Source of the DNA: a virus
Virus record (IMG/VR): IMGVR_UViG_3300034418_004457
Span: 1-22,339 of that record
Length of the DNA: 22,339 bases
Strand: one strand, 5' to 3'
Shown here piece by piece: positions 11,622 through 20,475 of this stretch. Each line of letters starts with the position of its first letter. Position 1 is the stretch's first letter. The notes under the pieces were generated by a model. The model was not told where the DNA came from. It did no database searches and was given only the letters and a program-made list of their open reading frames with translations. Both the position numbers and the translations under genes were made by a program.

Positions 11622-12251
11622 ATGACGGTTGTAAGAATCGAACCTACGAAGGACTACTCAGTCCCTTACGACACAACAGAGGAAAAGACCGACACTCTAC
11701 TAGAAGAGATGGCGGTAGCTGGTAACACCGCAGAATTGCAGGTGGAGCTTGGCGCTGCTCTTGATGTTTCCGAAGGAGACGTGGAGAGAGAAAAAGAACT
11801 GCTGCAAGCAGTGGCCTCTGCTAAGAAACCCTCTAACCTTAAAGAACCTGCTACTGCCTTTGCTGCCGCAACTTTCCTGCGTACGTATGGCTCGCAGCTC
11901 GCGTTAGACGCTGCCGAGGCCAGGGCTGCTATCACTAACAAGTTGATGGAAATTGCTAATTGTGGTGACCCACGGTATGAGCTGAAAGCACTTGAACTGC
12001 TGGGTAAGCATAGTGATATCGGCATATTTACCGAGCGTAGCGAGATTACCATTAATTACAAAGACCCTGCCTCGTTAGAGGAGGAGATCAAGGAGCGCGT
12101 CAAGCGCCTACTGAATGCTACCGTGGTGGACATTACCCCTCTGGAAGAGTCTTTGAATGAAGAGCTTGGTGAAGCAGATGTTCCCGAATTGCCCAAACCG
12201 TTAGACGAGGGGCTGTTTGAAGAGGTAGAGGAAAAGGATGAGCCAGACTGA
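11622..12251 (+). CDS. terS: Terminase small subunit (probable)
   Basis: A 209-residue acidic, helical protein directly before the large terminase, overlapping it by 14 bases. The central part (about residues 100-150), with helices ending in YELKALELLGKHSDIGIFTER, resembles the region of phage small terminases where KALELLGKH is a frequent motif; an acidic tail follows. Small terminase recognises phage DNA at the packaging site and hands it to TerL. The frame is open from a GTG at 11535, but that start would lie within the terminator stem, so ATG 11622 is preferred even though it has no clear ribosome binding site. The start remains uncertain, and an internal ATG at 11708 is possible. Confidence 0.75.
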   Translation: MTVVRIEPTKDYSVPYDTTEEKTDTLLEEMAVAGNTAELQVELGAALDVSEGDVEREKELLQAVASAKKPSNLKEPATAFAAATFLRTYGSQLALDAAEARAAITNKLMEIANCGDPRYELKALELLGKHSDIGIFTERSEITINYKDPASLEEEIKERVKRLLNATVVDITPLEESLNEELGEADVPELPKPLDEGLFEEVEEKDEPD

Positions 12252-13770
12252 CCCATTCGACAACCTTACTCTTAAGGACATACCCACAATACTGCCGTTA
12301 TTGTCTCAACCAGAGCGGGAGAAGCTTCTGGCTGAGTTGGCTCACCTTGAGAAACTCAAAAAGCAAAAACAGGCCCAGACCAAGTTTATCGACTTCGTGA
12401 AGCAGATGTGGCCTACGTTCATTAGTGGGAAACATCATGGGATCATGGCTGAAGCATTTGAACGAGTGGCTCGGGGCGATTGTAAGCGTCTTATTATCAA
12501 TATGCCTCCTCGTCATACTAAGTCTGAGTTTGCTAGTTATCTTCTGCCTGCTTGGTTTCTGGGTAAATATCCCCACAAGAAGATCATTCAGACCTCCCAC
12601 ACAGCAGAACTTGCGGTTGGGTTCGGTCGAAAAGTAAGAAACTTGGTGGATACCGAGACGTACCAAGAGATTTTTCCTGAGTTAAACCTGTCTTCAGACA
12701 GTAAAGCGGCAGGAAGATGGAACACAAGCAAGGGAGGAGACTACTTTGCGATAGGTGTAGGCGGTGCGGTTACTGGGAAGGGTGCGGATTTGCTCATTAT
12801 TGACGACCCGCACTCGGAACAGGAGGCTGCGTTGGCCGAAACCAGCCCTGAAATCTACGATAAGACCTACGAGTGGTACACATCTGGGCCTCGGCAGCGT
12901 TTACAGCCGGGCGGAGCCATCGTTGTGGTGATGACACGGTGGTCATTGCGTGATTTGACGGCCCGAGTATTGAAAGCAAACGCCCAAAGAGGCGGTGATG
13001 AGTGGGAAGTGATCGAATTTCCGGCATTAATGCCGAGCGGCAAGCCTCTGTGGCCCCAGTTCTGGAGTTTAGACGAGCTTTCGGCGCTAAAAGAGGAACT
13101 TCCTAACTCAAAATGGATGGCTCAGTACCAACAAGAGCCTACATCAGAGACTTCTGCCATAGTTAAGCGTGAATGGTGGAACGAGTGGCCGGATGACAAC
13201 CCCCCAGCGGTAGATTTTATCGTGCAAGCGTGGGATACGGCGTTTGAAAAGACAAATCGGTCGGACTATTCGGCCTGTACGACGTGGGGAGTGTTCTACC
13301 ATCCCGATGCTAACGGAGATGAACGACCCAACCTTATACTTTTGAACGCCTTTAGAGATAGAATGGAGTTCCCTACCCTTAAGCGCGTAGCAGTAGAGCA
13401 GTACGATGACTGGGAACCGGACTCTCTGATTATCGAGAAGAAGGCTTCAGGTTCTCCGCTCATTTACGAAATGAGGGCGATGGGTATACCGGTGCAGGAG
13501 TTTACTCCAACCAAAGGCAACGACAAGATCACGAGGCTGAACGCAGTTTCTGACTTGTTTGCTTCAGGTATTGTGTGGGCACCAAACAGATCGTGGGCAG
13601 AAGCAGTGATTGACGAAGTCGCTAGCTTCCCCGCCGGAGAGCATGACGACTATGTGGACTCTGTTTCTCTGGCACTTATGCGTTTCAGAAAAAGCGGCTT
13701 CATCAGATTACCTAGCGATGAAGAAGATGAAATGGACATGTATAGGCGACGTAGAACGGCGTACTACTGA
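12238..13770 (+). CDS. terL: Terminase large subunit
   Basis: A 510-residue packaging motor. The N-terminal ATPase has a Walker A-like motif PPRHTKS (90-96) and Walker B LLIIDD (185-190). A coupling-type MTRW motif follows at 231-234. The C-terminal RNaseH-fold nuclease has WDTAFE (D333), LIIEKK (E400) and EHDDYVDS (D470, D471, D474) as the metal-binding acidic residues. All expected motifs are present and the length is normal for the family. It cuts concatemeric DNA and pumps it into the prohead through the portal. It starts at ATG 12238 inside the end of terS (preceded by GAGGAAAAGG) and is followed 10 bases later by the portal gene. Confidence 0.95.
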   Translation: MSQTDPFDNLTLKDIPTILPLLSQPEREKLLAELAHLEKLKKQKQAQTKFIDFVKQMWPTFISGKHHGIMAEAFERVARGDCKRLIINMPPRHTKSEFASYLLPAWFLGKYPHKKIIQTSHTAELAVGFGRKVRNLVDTETYQEIFPELNLSSDSKAAGRWNTSKGGDYFAIGVGGAVTGKGADLLIIDDPHSEQEAALAETSPEIYDKTYEWYTSGPRQRLQPGGAIVVVMTRWSLRDLTARVLKANAQRGGDEWEVIEFPALMPSGKPLWPQFWSLDELSALKEELPNSKWMAQYQQEPTSETSAIVKREWWNEWPDDNPPAVDFIVQAWDTAFEKTNRSDYSACTTWGVFYHPDANGDERPNLILLNAFRDRMEFPTLKRVAVEQYDDWEPDSLIIEKKASGSPLIYEMRAMGIPVQEFTPTKGNDKITRLNAVSDLFASGIVWAPNRSWAEAVIDEVASFPAGEHDDYVDSVSLALMRFRKSGFIRLPSDEEDEMDMYRRRRTAYY

Positions 13771-13780
13771 GGGCTGAATA

Positions 13781-16198
13781 ATGGCTATTGAACGAAGTGT
13801 GTACCAAGCCCCTACTGGCTTGGAGTCAGAAGAAGAAATAGAAGTAAATATTGTTAACCCAGATATAGTAACGCTGGATGATGGCGACGTTGAAATCGTT
13901 CTTGCCCCAGAAGAGGGCATGGAAGAGACAATGGGCGCGCCGTTCGGTGCTAATTTGGCAGAGTATCTTGAAGAAGGACAGTTGACAGAGATTGCATCTG
14001 AGCTTATAGGTTACTTTGAGGCCGACACATCTAGCAGAAAAGAATGGGCAGATACCTTTGTTAAAGGGCTAGATGTGCTCGGCTTCAACTACGAGGAGCG
14101 TGTCGAACCGTGGGAAAATTCTTGTGGCGTTTATTCTAACGTCCTAGCTGAAGCCGCTATTCGTTTCCAAGCAGAAGCGATGAGTGAGACTTTCCCAGCA
14201 GCAGGGCCAGTAAAAACAAAGATACTTGGCGCTGTTACAAAAGACAAAGAAGATGCAGCTTTGCGTGTTAAAGCTGACATGAACTACGAACTGACCGAGG
14301 TTATGGTCGAGTACAGACCGGAGCATGAACGTATGCTCTACTCTCTTGGCTTGGCTGGTTCAGCTTTCAAAAAAGTTTACTTTGATCCAAACATAGAGCG
14401 CCAAGTTGCTCTTTATATACCAGCGGAAGATGTTGTTGTACCTTACGGCGCGTCTAATATTGAAAGCGCCGAGCGTGTTACGCATGTTATGCGTAAGACA
14501 AAGAATGATCTGAAAAAGCTACAAGCTGCTGGGTTCTATCGAGACATAGAATTATCAGACCCTGTTTCATTCCACACAGATATTGAAGAGAAGAAAGCAG
14601 AGGAAGGAGGCTACTCTCTTACCTCTGATGATCGCTATACCGTGCTGGAAATCCATGCGGATTTAATTATTGACGGTGTAGATGACGAAGAAGGTTTACA
14701 GATAGCGAAACCGTATGTTGTAACTATAGAACGTGGCACAGGCGAAGTTTTAGCTATACGTCGTAACTGGAACCCAGATGATTCGTTGATGCTCAAGCGT
14801 CAACACTTTGTACATTATGTATATGTGCCGGGTTTTGGTTTTTATGGGCTTGGATTAATCCACATTATCGGTGGATACGCTAAAGCAGGTACTTCCCTGA
14901 TTCGTCAGCTTGTTGATGCTGGCACTCTCAGTAATTTACCGGGTGGTTTAAAAGCGCGTGGCCTACGCGTGAAGGGTGATGATACTCCGATAGGGCCGGG
15001 CGAGTTCCGTGACGTGGATGTGCCGAGTGGTTCCATTCGAGACAACATCATGCCCATGCCATACAAAGAACCTAGCCAGACCCTGCTGGCGTTGTTGCAG
15101 CGTATAACGGAGGAAGGTCGTCGTTTGGGAGCAATCTCAGACATGAACATTTCTGACATGAGCGCCAACGCGCCTGTCGGAACAACCCTTGCTCTGTTGG
15201 AGCGCACTCTCAAGCCAATGGCTGCTGTACAGTCTCGCGTTCATTACGCCATGAAGCAGGAGTTCAAACTCTTGCGGGCGATAATCGCAGAGTACGCTCC
15301 TGTTGAATATACATACGTACCTGATCGTGGTGAGCCTCGTGCTCGTCAAGCAGATTACGCAATGGTAGATGTCATCCCTGTTAGTGATCCTAACAACAGC
15401 ACGATGGCTCAACGCGTTGTGCAATACCAAGCTGTATTACAGATGGCACAATCTGCACCTCAGATATATGACCTGCCCCAGTTACACCGGCAGATGATTG
15501 AGGTTCTGGGTGTTAAAAACGCAGACAAGCTTGTACCTACGACAGAAGACATTAAACCTGCTGACCCCGTTAGTGAAAATATGTCTGTACTTGTTGGTAA
15601 ACCGGTCAAGGCTTTCATCTACCAAGACCACGACGCGCATATCGCTACGCATCAAGCTTTCCTGCAAGACCCGCAGATTGCGGCGTTTATCGGACAGAAC
15701 CCTGCTGCACAGCAGGTGGTGGCTGCGCTTCAGGCACATATAGCTGAGCATATTGGTTTCAGCTACTACAAACAGATGGAAGAAAAGCTTGGAACACCAC
15801 TCCCAGAGCCGGACAAAGAGATACCGGAAGAAGCAGAATTTCAGTTGTCTCAGCTTTTATCCGAAGCGGGCAAACAGCTTACGCAGCAGAAACAAGCTGC
15901 TGCCGCACAACAAGCTGCTCAGCAAAAGATGCAAGACCCGATTGTCCAGATGCAACAGCAAGAATTGCAGCTTAAGGCCGCTGAACAGCAGCGTAAGATG
16001 CAGAAAGATCAGACAGATGCAGCGCTTGAAGCCGCTAAACTGGATCTGGATAAGCAAAAATCAGAACGTACAGCCGCTATTGAGGCGACAAGAGTCGCCG
16101 CTCAAACAGAACAAGCTAACGCAAGACAGGACTTGGACGAAGCCAAAGCGATACTTGACCTTGCGAAAGCTGATCAAATGCCCCCAAGGAGGCAATAA
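13781..16198 (+). CDS. Portal protein, 805 aa
   Basis: It directly follows terL and precedes the scaffold and capsid genes, which is the portal position. Conserved-looking segments include AGSAFKKVYFDP and EDVVVPYGASNIESAERVTHVMR-like sequence (from about residue 200), then a long core with GFGFYGLGLIHI and AKAGTSLIRQLVDAG. The size and these segments fit the large podovirus/P22-type portals better than the ~450-residue HK97 type; exact family assignment needs a profile search. The last ~150 residues are Gln/Ala/Lys-rich and should form a long coiled coil (barrel-like extension). It forms the dodecameric ring at one vertex through which DNA is packed and ejected. ATG 13781 has GAGGGCTGAATA upstream. 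Confidence 0.88.
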   Translation: MAIERSVYQAPTGLESEEEIEVNIVNPDIVTLDDGDVEIVLAPEEGMEETMGAPFGANLAEYLEEGQLTEIASELIGYFEADTSSRKEWADTFVKGLDVLGFNYEERVEPWENSCGVYSNVLAEAAIRFQAEAMSETFPAAGPVKTKILGAVTKDKEDAALRVKADMNYELTEVMVEYRPEHERMLYSLGLAGSAFKKVYFDPNIERQVALYIPAEDVVVPYGASNIESAERVTHVMRKTKNDLKKLQAAGFYRDIELSDPVSFHTDIEEKKAEEGGYSLTSDDRYTVLEIHADLIIDGVDDEEGLQIAKPYVVTIERGTGEVLAIRRNWNPDDSLMLKRQHFVHYVYVPGFGFYGLGLIHIIGGYAKAGTSLIRQLVDAGTLSNLPGGLKARGLRVKGDDTPIGPGEFRDVDVPSGSIRDNIMPMPYKEPSQTLLALLQRITEEGRRLGAISDMNISDMSANAPVGTTLALLERTLKPMAAVQSRVHYAMKQEFKLLRAIIAEYAPVEYTYVPDRGEPRARQADYAMVDVIPVSDPNNSTMAQRVVQYQAVLQMAQSAPQIYDLPQLHRQMIEVLGVKNADKLVPTTEDIKPADPVSENMSVLVGKPVKAFIYQDHDAHIATHQAFLQDPQIAAFIGQNPAAQQVVAALQAHIAEHIGFSYYKQMEEKLGTPLPEPDKEIPEEAEFQLSQLLSEAGKQLTQQKQAAAAQQAAQQKMQDPIVQMQQQELQLKAAEQQRKMQKDQTDAALEAAKLDLDKQKSERTAAIEATRVAAQTEQANARQDLDEAKAILDLAKADQMPPRRQ

Positions 16199-16201
16199 TT
16201 T

Positions 16202-16399
16202 ATGGCAAAAACCGTCTTTGACGTGCTCGATGAAAAACTTGCTGAATTACAGCAAAGCCAAGAAGAATTTCTTATTGAGGCAGGAGCTAACACCTTCGCT
16301 CAATACAGGGAATCGTGCGGGGTGATCCGAGGTCTAGCCGCCGCTCGCAGAGAAATAGCTGACCTTTCGCGTAACTATATGGAAGATGACGATGACTGA
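16202..16399 (+). CDS. Small head-module protein, 65 aa
   Basis: Four bases after the portal stop; AGGAGG lies 10 bases before ATG 16202, inside the portal gene. It is a helical protein ending MEDDDD, with GVIRGLAAARREIADL in the C-terminal half. Small proteins of this outline are common between portal and capsid genes in aquatic phages; I know no assigned function. Its end overlaps the GroES-like gene. Confidence 0.8.
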   Translation: MAKTVFDVLDEKLAELQQSQEEFLIEAGANTFAQYRESCGVIRGLAAARREIADLSRNYMEDDDD

Positions 16400-16838
16400 A
16401 GCGATGATAAGTATTACCCCTGACGGGGTACAAGCTGAAACCGCGCTAGAAAAACAGAGAAGAGAGAAGATAGCTGAGCAGGAACGTGAATTAGCGGAGT
16501 TGGAGCAGAAAATCCCAAAACCTGCTGGATATCATGTGCTTATTGCTTTGCCAAATGCGGAAGAAACTTTTGGGCATAGCGAAATTCTTAAGTCAAATCA
16601 AACACTTAGAGACGAGTACATTCTTTCTATTATTGGTTTAGTCATAGATATGGGCGATCAGTCTTATATGGACAAAGAAAGGTTCCCTACCGGCCCTTGG
16701 TGCAAGCAAGGTGACTATGTGATGTTTCGAGCAAACACAGGCACCCGATTTAAGATAGGTAGCCAAGAGTACAGACTAATGAACGATGACTCTATCCAAG
16801 CAGTCGTCCCCGATCCGAGCGGTATAACTCGCGCATAG
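16392..16838 (+). CDS. GroES-like co-chaperonin (Cpn10 fold), 148 aa
   Basis: Residues from about 42 to the end follow the Cpn10 plan: PAGYHVLIALP (start strand), an exposed segment where GroES has its mobile loop (about HSEILKSNQTL), then IIGLVIDMGD, then GPWCKQGDYVMFRANTGTRF and KIGSQEYRLMNDDSIQAVV, closely mirroring the GroES C-terminal half (VGDxVLF...GxExxxDGEEYLILxEDDIxAV). An extra N-terminal charged helix (about 40 residues) is not part of GroES. Known phage examples (T4 gp31) cap GroEL to fold the major capsid protein, and the position between portal and scaffold fits. ATG 16392 has GGAAG six bases upstream; ATG 16386 is an alternative. Whether the loop still docks to GroEL cannot be seen. 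Confidence 0.75.
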   Translation: MTEAMISITPDGVQAETALEKQRREKIAEQERELAELEQKIPKPAGYHVLIALPNAEETFGHSEILKSNQTLRDEYILSIIGLVIDMGDQSYMDKERFPTGPWCKQGDYVMFRANTGTRFKIGSQEYRLMNDDSIQAVVPDPSGITRA

Positions 16839-16848
16839 GAGATAAATC

Positions 16849-17931
16849 ATGGCGATGCAACAAGTTGAGTACGAATTTCCTGATCCAGCTAAGGAAGAAA
16901 CAAAAAACCTGAAAGAAGTTGAAATTCCTGCGGAAGAAACTGTGGATAACACCATCGAGGTGGAAGGTGCTGTTGGCCGCGAGGAAATGCAAAAACCCCA
17001 GAAAAAACAACAAGATAGCAAAGTTATAGAAGCTGGGGAGGTTGAAATTGAGGTAGAGAACGATGTTCCTCCTGAAGATAGGGGTAGAGAAGTATCTGAA
17101 CCCCCCGAAGATGTGACCGATGAAGAGCTAGAAAACTACTCGGAAAAGGTTAAAAACCGCATAAAACATTTCAGCAAAGGCTACCATGATGAGCGTAGAG
17201 CCAAAGAAGCGGCGCTGCGTGAGCGTGAAGCCCTAGAAACCTATGCAAAACAACTAGTTACAGAAAACAAAAAGCTTCAAGGCTCCGTAGATAAAGGGCA
17301 TAACGCTCTTATTGAGTCAGCTAGAAAGCAGGTAGAGGCTGAATTAGGCAATGCAAAGCGTTTGTACAAAGAGGCGTACGAATCAGGGCAGCCAGATAGC
17401 ATACTGGAAGCTCAAACTCTGCTGAATGCGGCACAAATTCGTATGGAAAAGGTCAATGGCCTTAAACCTAAAGAAGCAAATTCGCCAGAAACCCCTTTAC
17501 AAACAAATACTAATCAAGTACAACAGCAGCCAAGGGCAGCTCAACCCCAAGAAGTACAGCGGGATGAGAAAGCTGAAGCATGGCGCGACGACAACCCGTG
17601 GTTCGGCAGCGACGACGAAATGACTGCTTTTGCGTTGGGCTTGCACAATAAGCTAGTTAAGGACGGGGTTGATCCTCGTTCAGACGATTACTACGAGAAG
17701 ATTAATTCTCGCATGCGAAGTGTCTTCCCAGAACAGTTTGATGATGGGATAGAAGATGAGCCAACGGAGGCTCCGAAGGAAAAACCTAGCAATGTGGTTG
17801 CACCCGCTACGCGGAGCACATCGCCTAATAAAATTAGGCTTAAGCAATCAGAAATTGCTATTGCGAACAAACTCGGAGTACCACTGGATCAATACGCCTT
17901 ACAGGTTGCTAAATTGAAGAGGACTAGCTAA
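16849..17931 (+). CDS. Scaffolding protein (probable)
   Basis: 360 residues, very charged, low in hydrophobics, with an acidic N-terminal third, a predicted coiled coil (about residues 95-205, YHDERRAKEAALREREALE), a Gln/Pro-rich linker, and a short basic C-terminal domain ending AKLKRTS. This is the classic outline of a head scaffold: internal coiled coil plus a basic C-terminal hook that binds the capsid protein. It stands just upstream of the capsid genes. There is no Ser-protease motif, so it is probably removed by exit or by another protease. ATG 16849 is preceded by AGGAGATAAATC. Confidence 0.82.
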   Translation: MAMQQVEYEFPDPAKEETKNLKEVEIPAEETVDNTIEVEGAVGREEMQKPQKKQQDSKVIEAGEVEIEVENDVPPEDRGREVSEPPEDVTDEELENYSEKVKNRIKHFSKGYHDERRAKEAALREREALETYAKQLVTENKKLQGSVDKGHNALIESARKQVEAELGNAKRLYKEAYESGQPDSILEAQTLLNAAQIRMEKVNGLKPKEANSPETPLQTNTNQVQQQPRAAQPQEVQRDEKAEAWRDDNPWFGSDDEMTAFALGLHNKLVKDGVDPRSDDYYEKINSRMRSVFPEQFDDGIEDEPTEAPKEKPSNVVAPATRSTSPNKIRLKQSEIAIANKLGVPLDQYALQVAKLKRTS

Positions 17932-18377
17932 TGAGCGAAAAAAGATTAGATAGAAGTTTGGAGACGCGAGAAAAACGGACACGCACGAAAGCGTGGGAAC
18001 GTCCGGAAGTCCTCCCTAGCCCTACTCCCGAGGAGGGTTATGCCTATCGCTGGATTCGCATTAGTACGCAGGGTCAAGCTGACCCTACAAATGTTTCCTC
18101 AAAACTGCGTGAAGGTTGGGAACCCGTGCTGGCTTCTGACCACCCAGAGATTTTCTTGACTGGCGTTGAAAACGAACGCTTTAAAGATAATGTAGTAATA
18201 GGTGGTCTATTGTTATGCAAGGCACCGCAGGAAATGGTAGATGAACGAAATGAATACTACCAACAGCAGGCCAAAGGCCAGATGACTTCTGTGGATAACA
18301 ACCTGATGCGCGAAAACGATCCGAGGATGCCTCTGTTTAATGACAGAAAGTCCACGGTTACTTTTGGTAAAGGTTAA
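17931..18377 (+). CDS. Unknown head-module protein, 148 aa
   Basis: Between scaffold and capsid genes, with its start overlapping the scaffold stop (TAATG) and AGGA seven bases upstream. It has a basic N-terminus, then a compact domain (YAYRWIRISTQGQADPTNV, then LREGWEPVLASDHPEIF) and a polar tail containing a NDRKSTVTFG segment. I associate proteins like this with the head block of marine podoviruses, but no role is known to me; virion or assembly factor are both possible. Confidence 0.8.
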   Translation: MSEKRLDRSLETREKRTRTKAWERPEVLPSPTPEEGYAYRWIRISTQGQADPTNVSSKLREGWEPVLASDHPEIFLTGVENERFKDNVVIGGLLLCKAPQEMVDERNEYYQQQAKGQMTSVDNNLMRENDPRMPLFNDRKSTVTFGKG

Positions 18378-18392
18378 TTTTAGGAGCTAACA

Positions 18393-18986
18393 ATGGCTTA
18401 TCCGACTGTATCTGGCCCTTATGGGCTTGTACCGGTTAAGATGGTTAGCGGCACTCCTTATGCTGGCGTTACTCGTTTGTACTCTATTGCAAGCGGCTAT
18501 GCGTCTAACATTTTTAAAGGCGATGCTGTTAAGCTCGTAACCGGCGGCACCGTTGAAGTTGATACTGCTGATGCAGCAATGACTCCAATTGGTGTCTTCA
18601 TGGGTTGTTCTTATTCTGATCCTGTAACTGGGCAATTGCTGTTCAGCAACTACTGGCCTTCTGGCACAGTAGCGTCTGACGCTGTAGCCTATGTTGTTGA
18701 TGCAACAGACGTTCTATTTAAAGCTGCGGTATTATCTAGCGGCACTACTATAGGCGACCTTGCATTGACTGATCTGGGCGCTAATGTCGCTGGCGTAAGT
18801 AACGCTGGTGATACTGCTACTGGCAACTCAAAAATTGGCATCTCTGATACTTCTGCTACTACCAACACCCTGCCTTTCCGCATTGTTGAGCTGGTTGAAG
18901 AGACTAAAAATTCATCTGGTGGTTATACGGAAGCACTTGTTAAGTGGAATGCCGGTCACCTGATGGATAACACAACTGGCGTTTAA
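18393..18986 (+). CDS. Putative head decoration or capsid-associated protein, 197 aa
   Basis: Directly before the major capsid gene, with AGGAG seven bases before ATG 18393. The sequence is rich in Gly, Ala, Thr, Ser and Val with regular short strands, and low in charge, as in small beta-rich virion proteins (GLVPVKMVSGTPYAG, IFKGDAVKLVTGGTVEV, PIGVFMGCSY). Its abundance-type ribosome site and position suggest a capsid decoration or stabilising protein. This is inference from composition and place. Confidence 0.7.
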   Translation: MAYPTVSGPYGLVPVKMVSGTPYAGVTRLYSIASGYASNIFKGDAVKLVTGGTVEVDTADAAMTPIGVFMGCSYSDPVTGQLLFSNYWPSGTVASDAVAYVVDATDVLFKAAVLSSGTTIGDLALTDLGANVAGVSNAGDTATGNSKIGISDTSATTNTLPFRIVELVEETKNSSGGYTEALVKWNAGHLMDNTTGV

Positions 18987-19001
18987 GGGAGGGTCTGAAC
19001 G

Positions 19002-19919
19002 ATGGCTATATCACGCGCCCAGCTCCTCAAGGAACTCCTTCCGGGTCTTAACGCCCTGTTTGGCCTTGAGTATGCAAAATACGGTGAAGAGCACGCTGAG
19101 ATTTTCGAGACTGAATCCTCAGAACGTTCTTTTGAAGAAGAAACTAAATTGTCTGGTTTCAGCGCTGCCCCTGTGAAGGGTGAAGGTTCTGCAATCCAGT
19201 ACGATAACGCACAAGAAGCGTGGTCTGCTCGTTATAACCACGAGACAATTTCTATGGGCTTTTCGATCACTGAAGAAGCGATTGAAGATAACCTGTACGA
19301 TTCTTTGTCTTCTCGTTATACCAAGGCACTTGCCCGCGCTATGGCTTATACCAAGCAGGTTAAGGCTGCCAATATTTTGAACCAAGGCTTTACTGGTTCT
19401 GGCAACCCAACCTACGGTGACGGTAAAGTCCTTTGTGCTACAGACCATCCACTAGTTTCTGGTGGAAGCAACTCAAACCGTCCCACTACTGGCTCTGACC
19501 TGAACGAGACTTCTCTGGAAGCCGCTGTAATTCAGATCGCTGGTTGGACTGATGAGCGTGGTCTGTTGATCGCTGCGAAGCCTCGTAAGTTGGTCATTCC
19601 ACCCGCACTAATGTTTACTGCAACTCGTTTGCTAGAAACTGAACTGCGTGTTGGAACTGCCGACAACGACCTCAACGCAATCAAGTCAAATGGTTCAATC
19701 CCAGAAGGTTACAGCGTTAACCACTATCTGACTGACACCAATGCTTGGTTCTTGATGACTGACGTTCCAAACGGCCTCAAGCACTTTGTCCGTACTCCAA
19801 TGCAGACATCTATGGATGCTGACTTTGATACTGGCAACAGCCGCTACAAGGCTCGTGAGCGTTACTCCTTCGGTGTTTCTGACCCCTTGGGAATCTTCGG
19901 TTCGCCCGGAGCTAGCTAA
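19002..19919 (+). CDS. Major capsid protein (Mu gpT-like, HK97 fold)
   Basis: 305 residues. The N-terminus (SRAQLLKELLPGLNALFGLEY), a central segment with GFSITEEAIEDNLYD, then LCATDHPLVSGG and the PRKLVIPPALMFTATRLLETEL strand-helix match the general pattern of Mu-like major head subunit gpT (PF10124), an HK97-fold capsid protein. It follows scaffold and decoration genes, has a strong GGGAGG ribosome site, and is followed by a strong terminator, as expected for the most abundant virion protein. No N-terminal delta domain is present, which agrees with a separate scaffold gene. Confidence 0.85.
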   Translation: MAISRAQLLKELLPGLNALFGLEYAKYGEEHAEIFETESSERSFEEETKLSGFSAAPVKGEGSAIQYDNAQEAWSARYNHETISMGFSITEEAIEDNLYDSLSSRYTKALARAMAYTKQVKAANILNQGFTGSGNPTYGDGKVLCATDHPLVSGGSNSNRPTTGSDLNETSLEAAVIQIAGWTDERGLLIAAKPRKLVIPPALMFTATRLLETELRVGTADNDLNAIKSNGSIPEGYSVNHYLTDTNAWFLMTDVPNGLKHFVRTPMQTSMDADFDTGNSRYKARERYSFGVSDPLGIFGSPGAS

Positions 19920-19934
19920 AGCTAGAACAGAGAG

Positions 19935-19961
19935 GGGGGGCTTGTGCCCCCCTTTTCTTTT
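19935..19961 (+). terminator. Rho-independent terminator after the capsid gene
   Basis: A 7-bp stem GGGGGGC/GCCCCCC (19935-19941 with 19946-19952), TTGT loop, then TTTTCTTTT. It is 16 bases after the capsid stop and would cap the head transcript or attenuate downstream genes. The gap to 20030 has no other clear element. Confidence 0.9.
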
Positions 19962-20029
19962 ATATAAGATCAACCTATCCCTGACAGGTGCAATCCGGCA
20001 TCTGACATTAGCCACGACAGGAGATACAT

Positions 20030-20461
20030 ATGGCTACTACTACCTTCTCAGGCCCCGTCCGAGCGGGCACCGTGCGTGAAGGCTCATCTGCGAACGTCGG
20101 AAACGTCGTTCTTTCCCAGAAAGGCACTATTGCTTATACCGATGACGGCACTGCCGTAGCGATTGGTACGATCCCTGCTAACTCTCAAATTATTGAGATT
20201 TATGTAGACGTAACCACCGCTTTTGACGGTAGTGGCACTGATCTCGTTGATTTGGGCGATGGCTCTACTGCAAACCTGTACGCTGACAACCTTGATGTAG
20301 CTAGTGCTGCTCGTGTGTTGGCTTCTAGTGACGCTTCTCAGCTAGCAGAATTGGCCGATGTAGGCACTTCTGACGTGACTGTTTACGCCACTTATACAGA
20401 CTCAAACAGTGACGCAAGCGCAGGTGCTGCAACTATTACTATTCTGTATAAGCAGAATTAA
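20030..20461 (+). CDS. Putative virion structural protein, 143 aa
   Basis: Beta-rich, low-charge, Ala/Thr/Ser/Asp-rich protein (GTIAYTDDGTAVAIGTIPANSQI, then LASSDASQLAEL). The composition is like that of head fibre or decoration proteins that follow capsid genes in aquatic phages. ATG 20030 with GACAGGAGATACAT. It lies right after the capsid terminator, 15 bases before the next gene. I cannot name the family. Confidence 0.7.
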   Translation: MATTTFSGPVRAGTVREGSSANVGNVVLSQKGTIAYTDDGTAVAIGTIPANSQIIEIYVDVTTAFDGSGTDLVDLGDGSTANLYADNLDVASAARVLASSDASQLAELADVGTSDVTVYATYTDSNSDASAGAATITILYKQN

Positions 20462-20475
20462 GTAGGAGGTGACCT

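Noticed and set aside
15753-16325. 190-codon open frame across the portal C-terminus
   Set aside because: It is an out-of-frame reading of the Gln/Lys-rich coiled coil, with a Ser/Arg-rich unlikely product.
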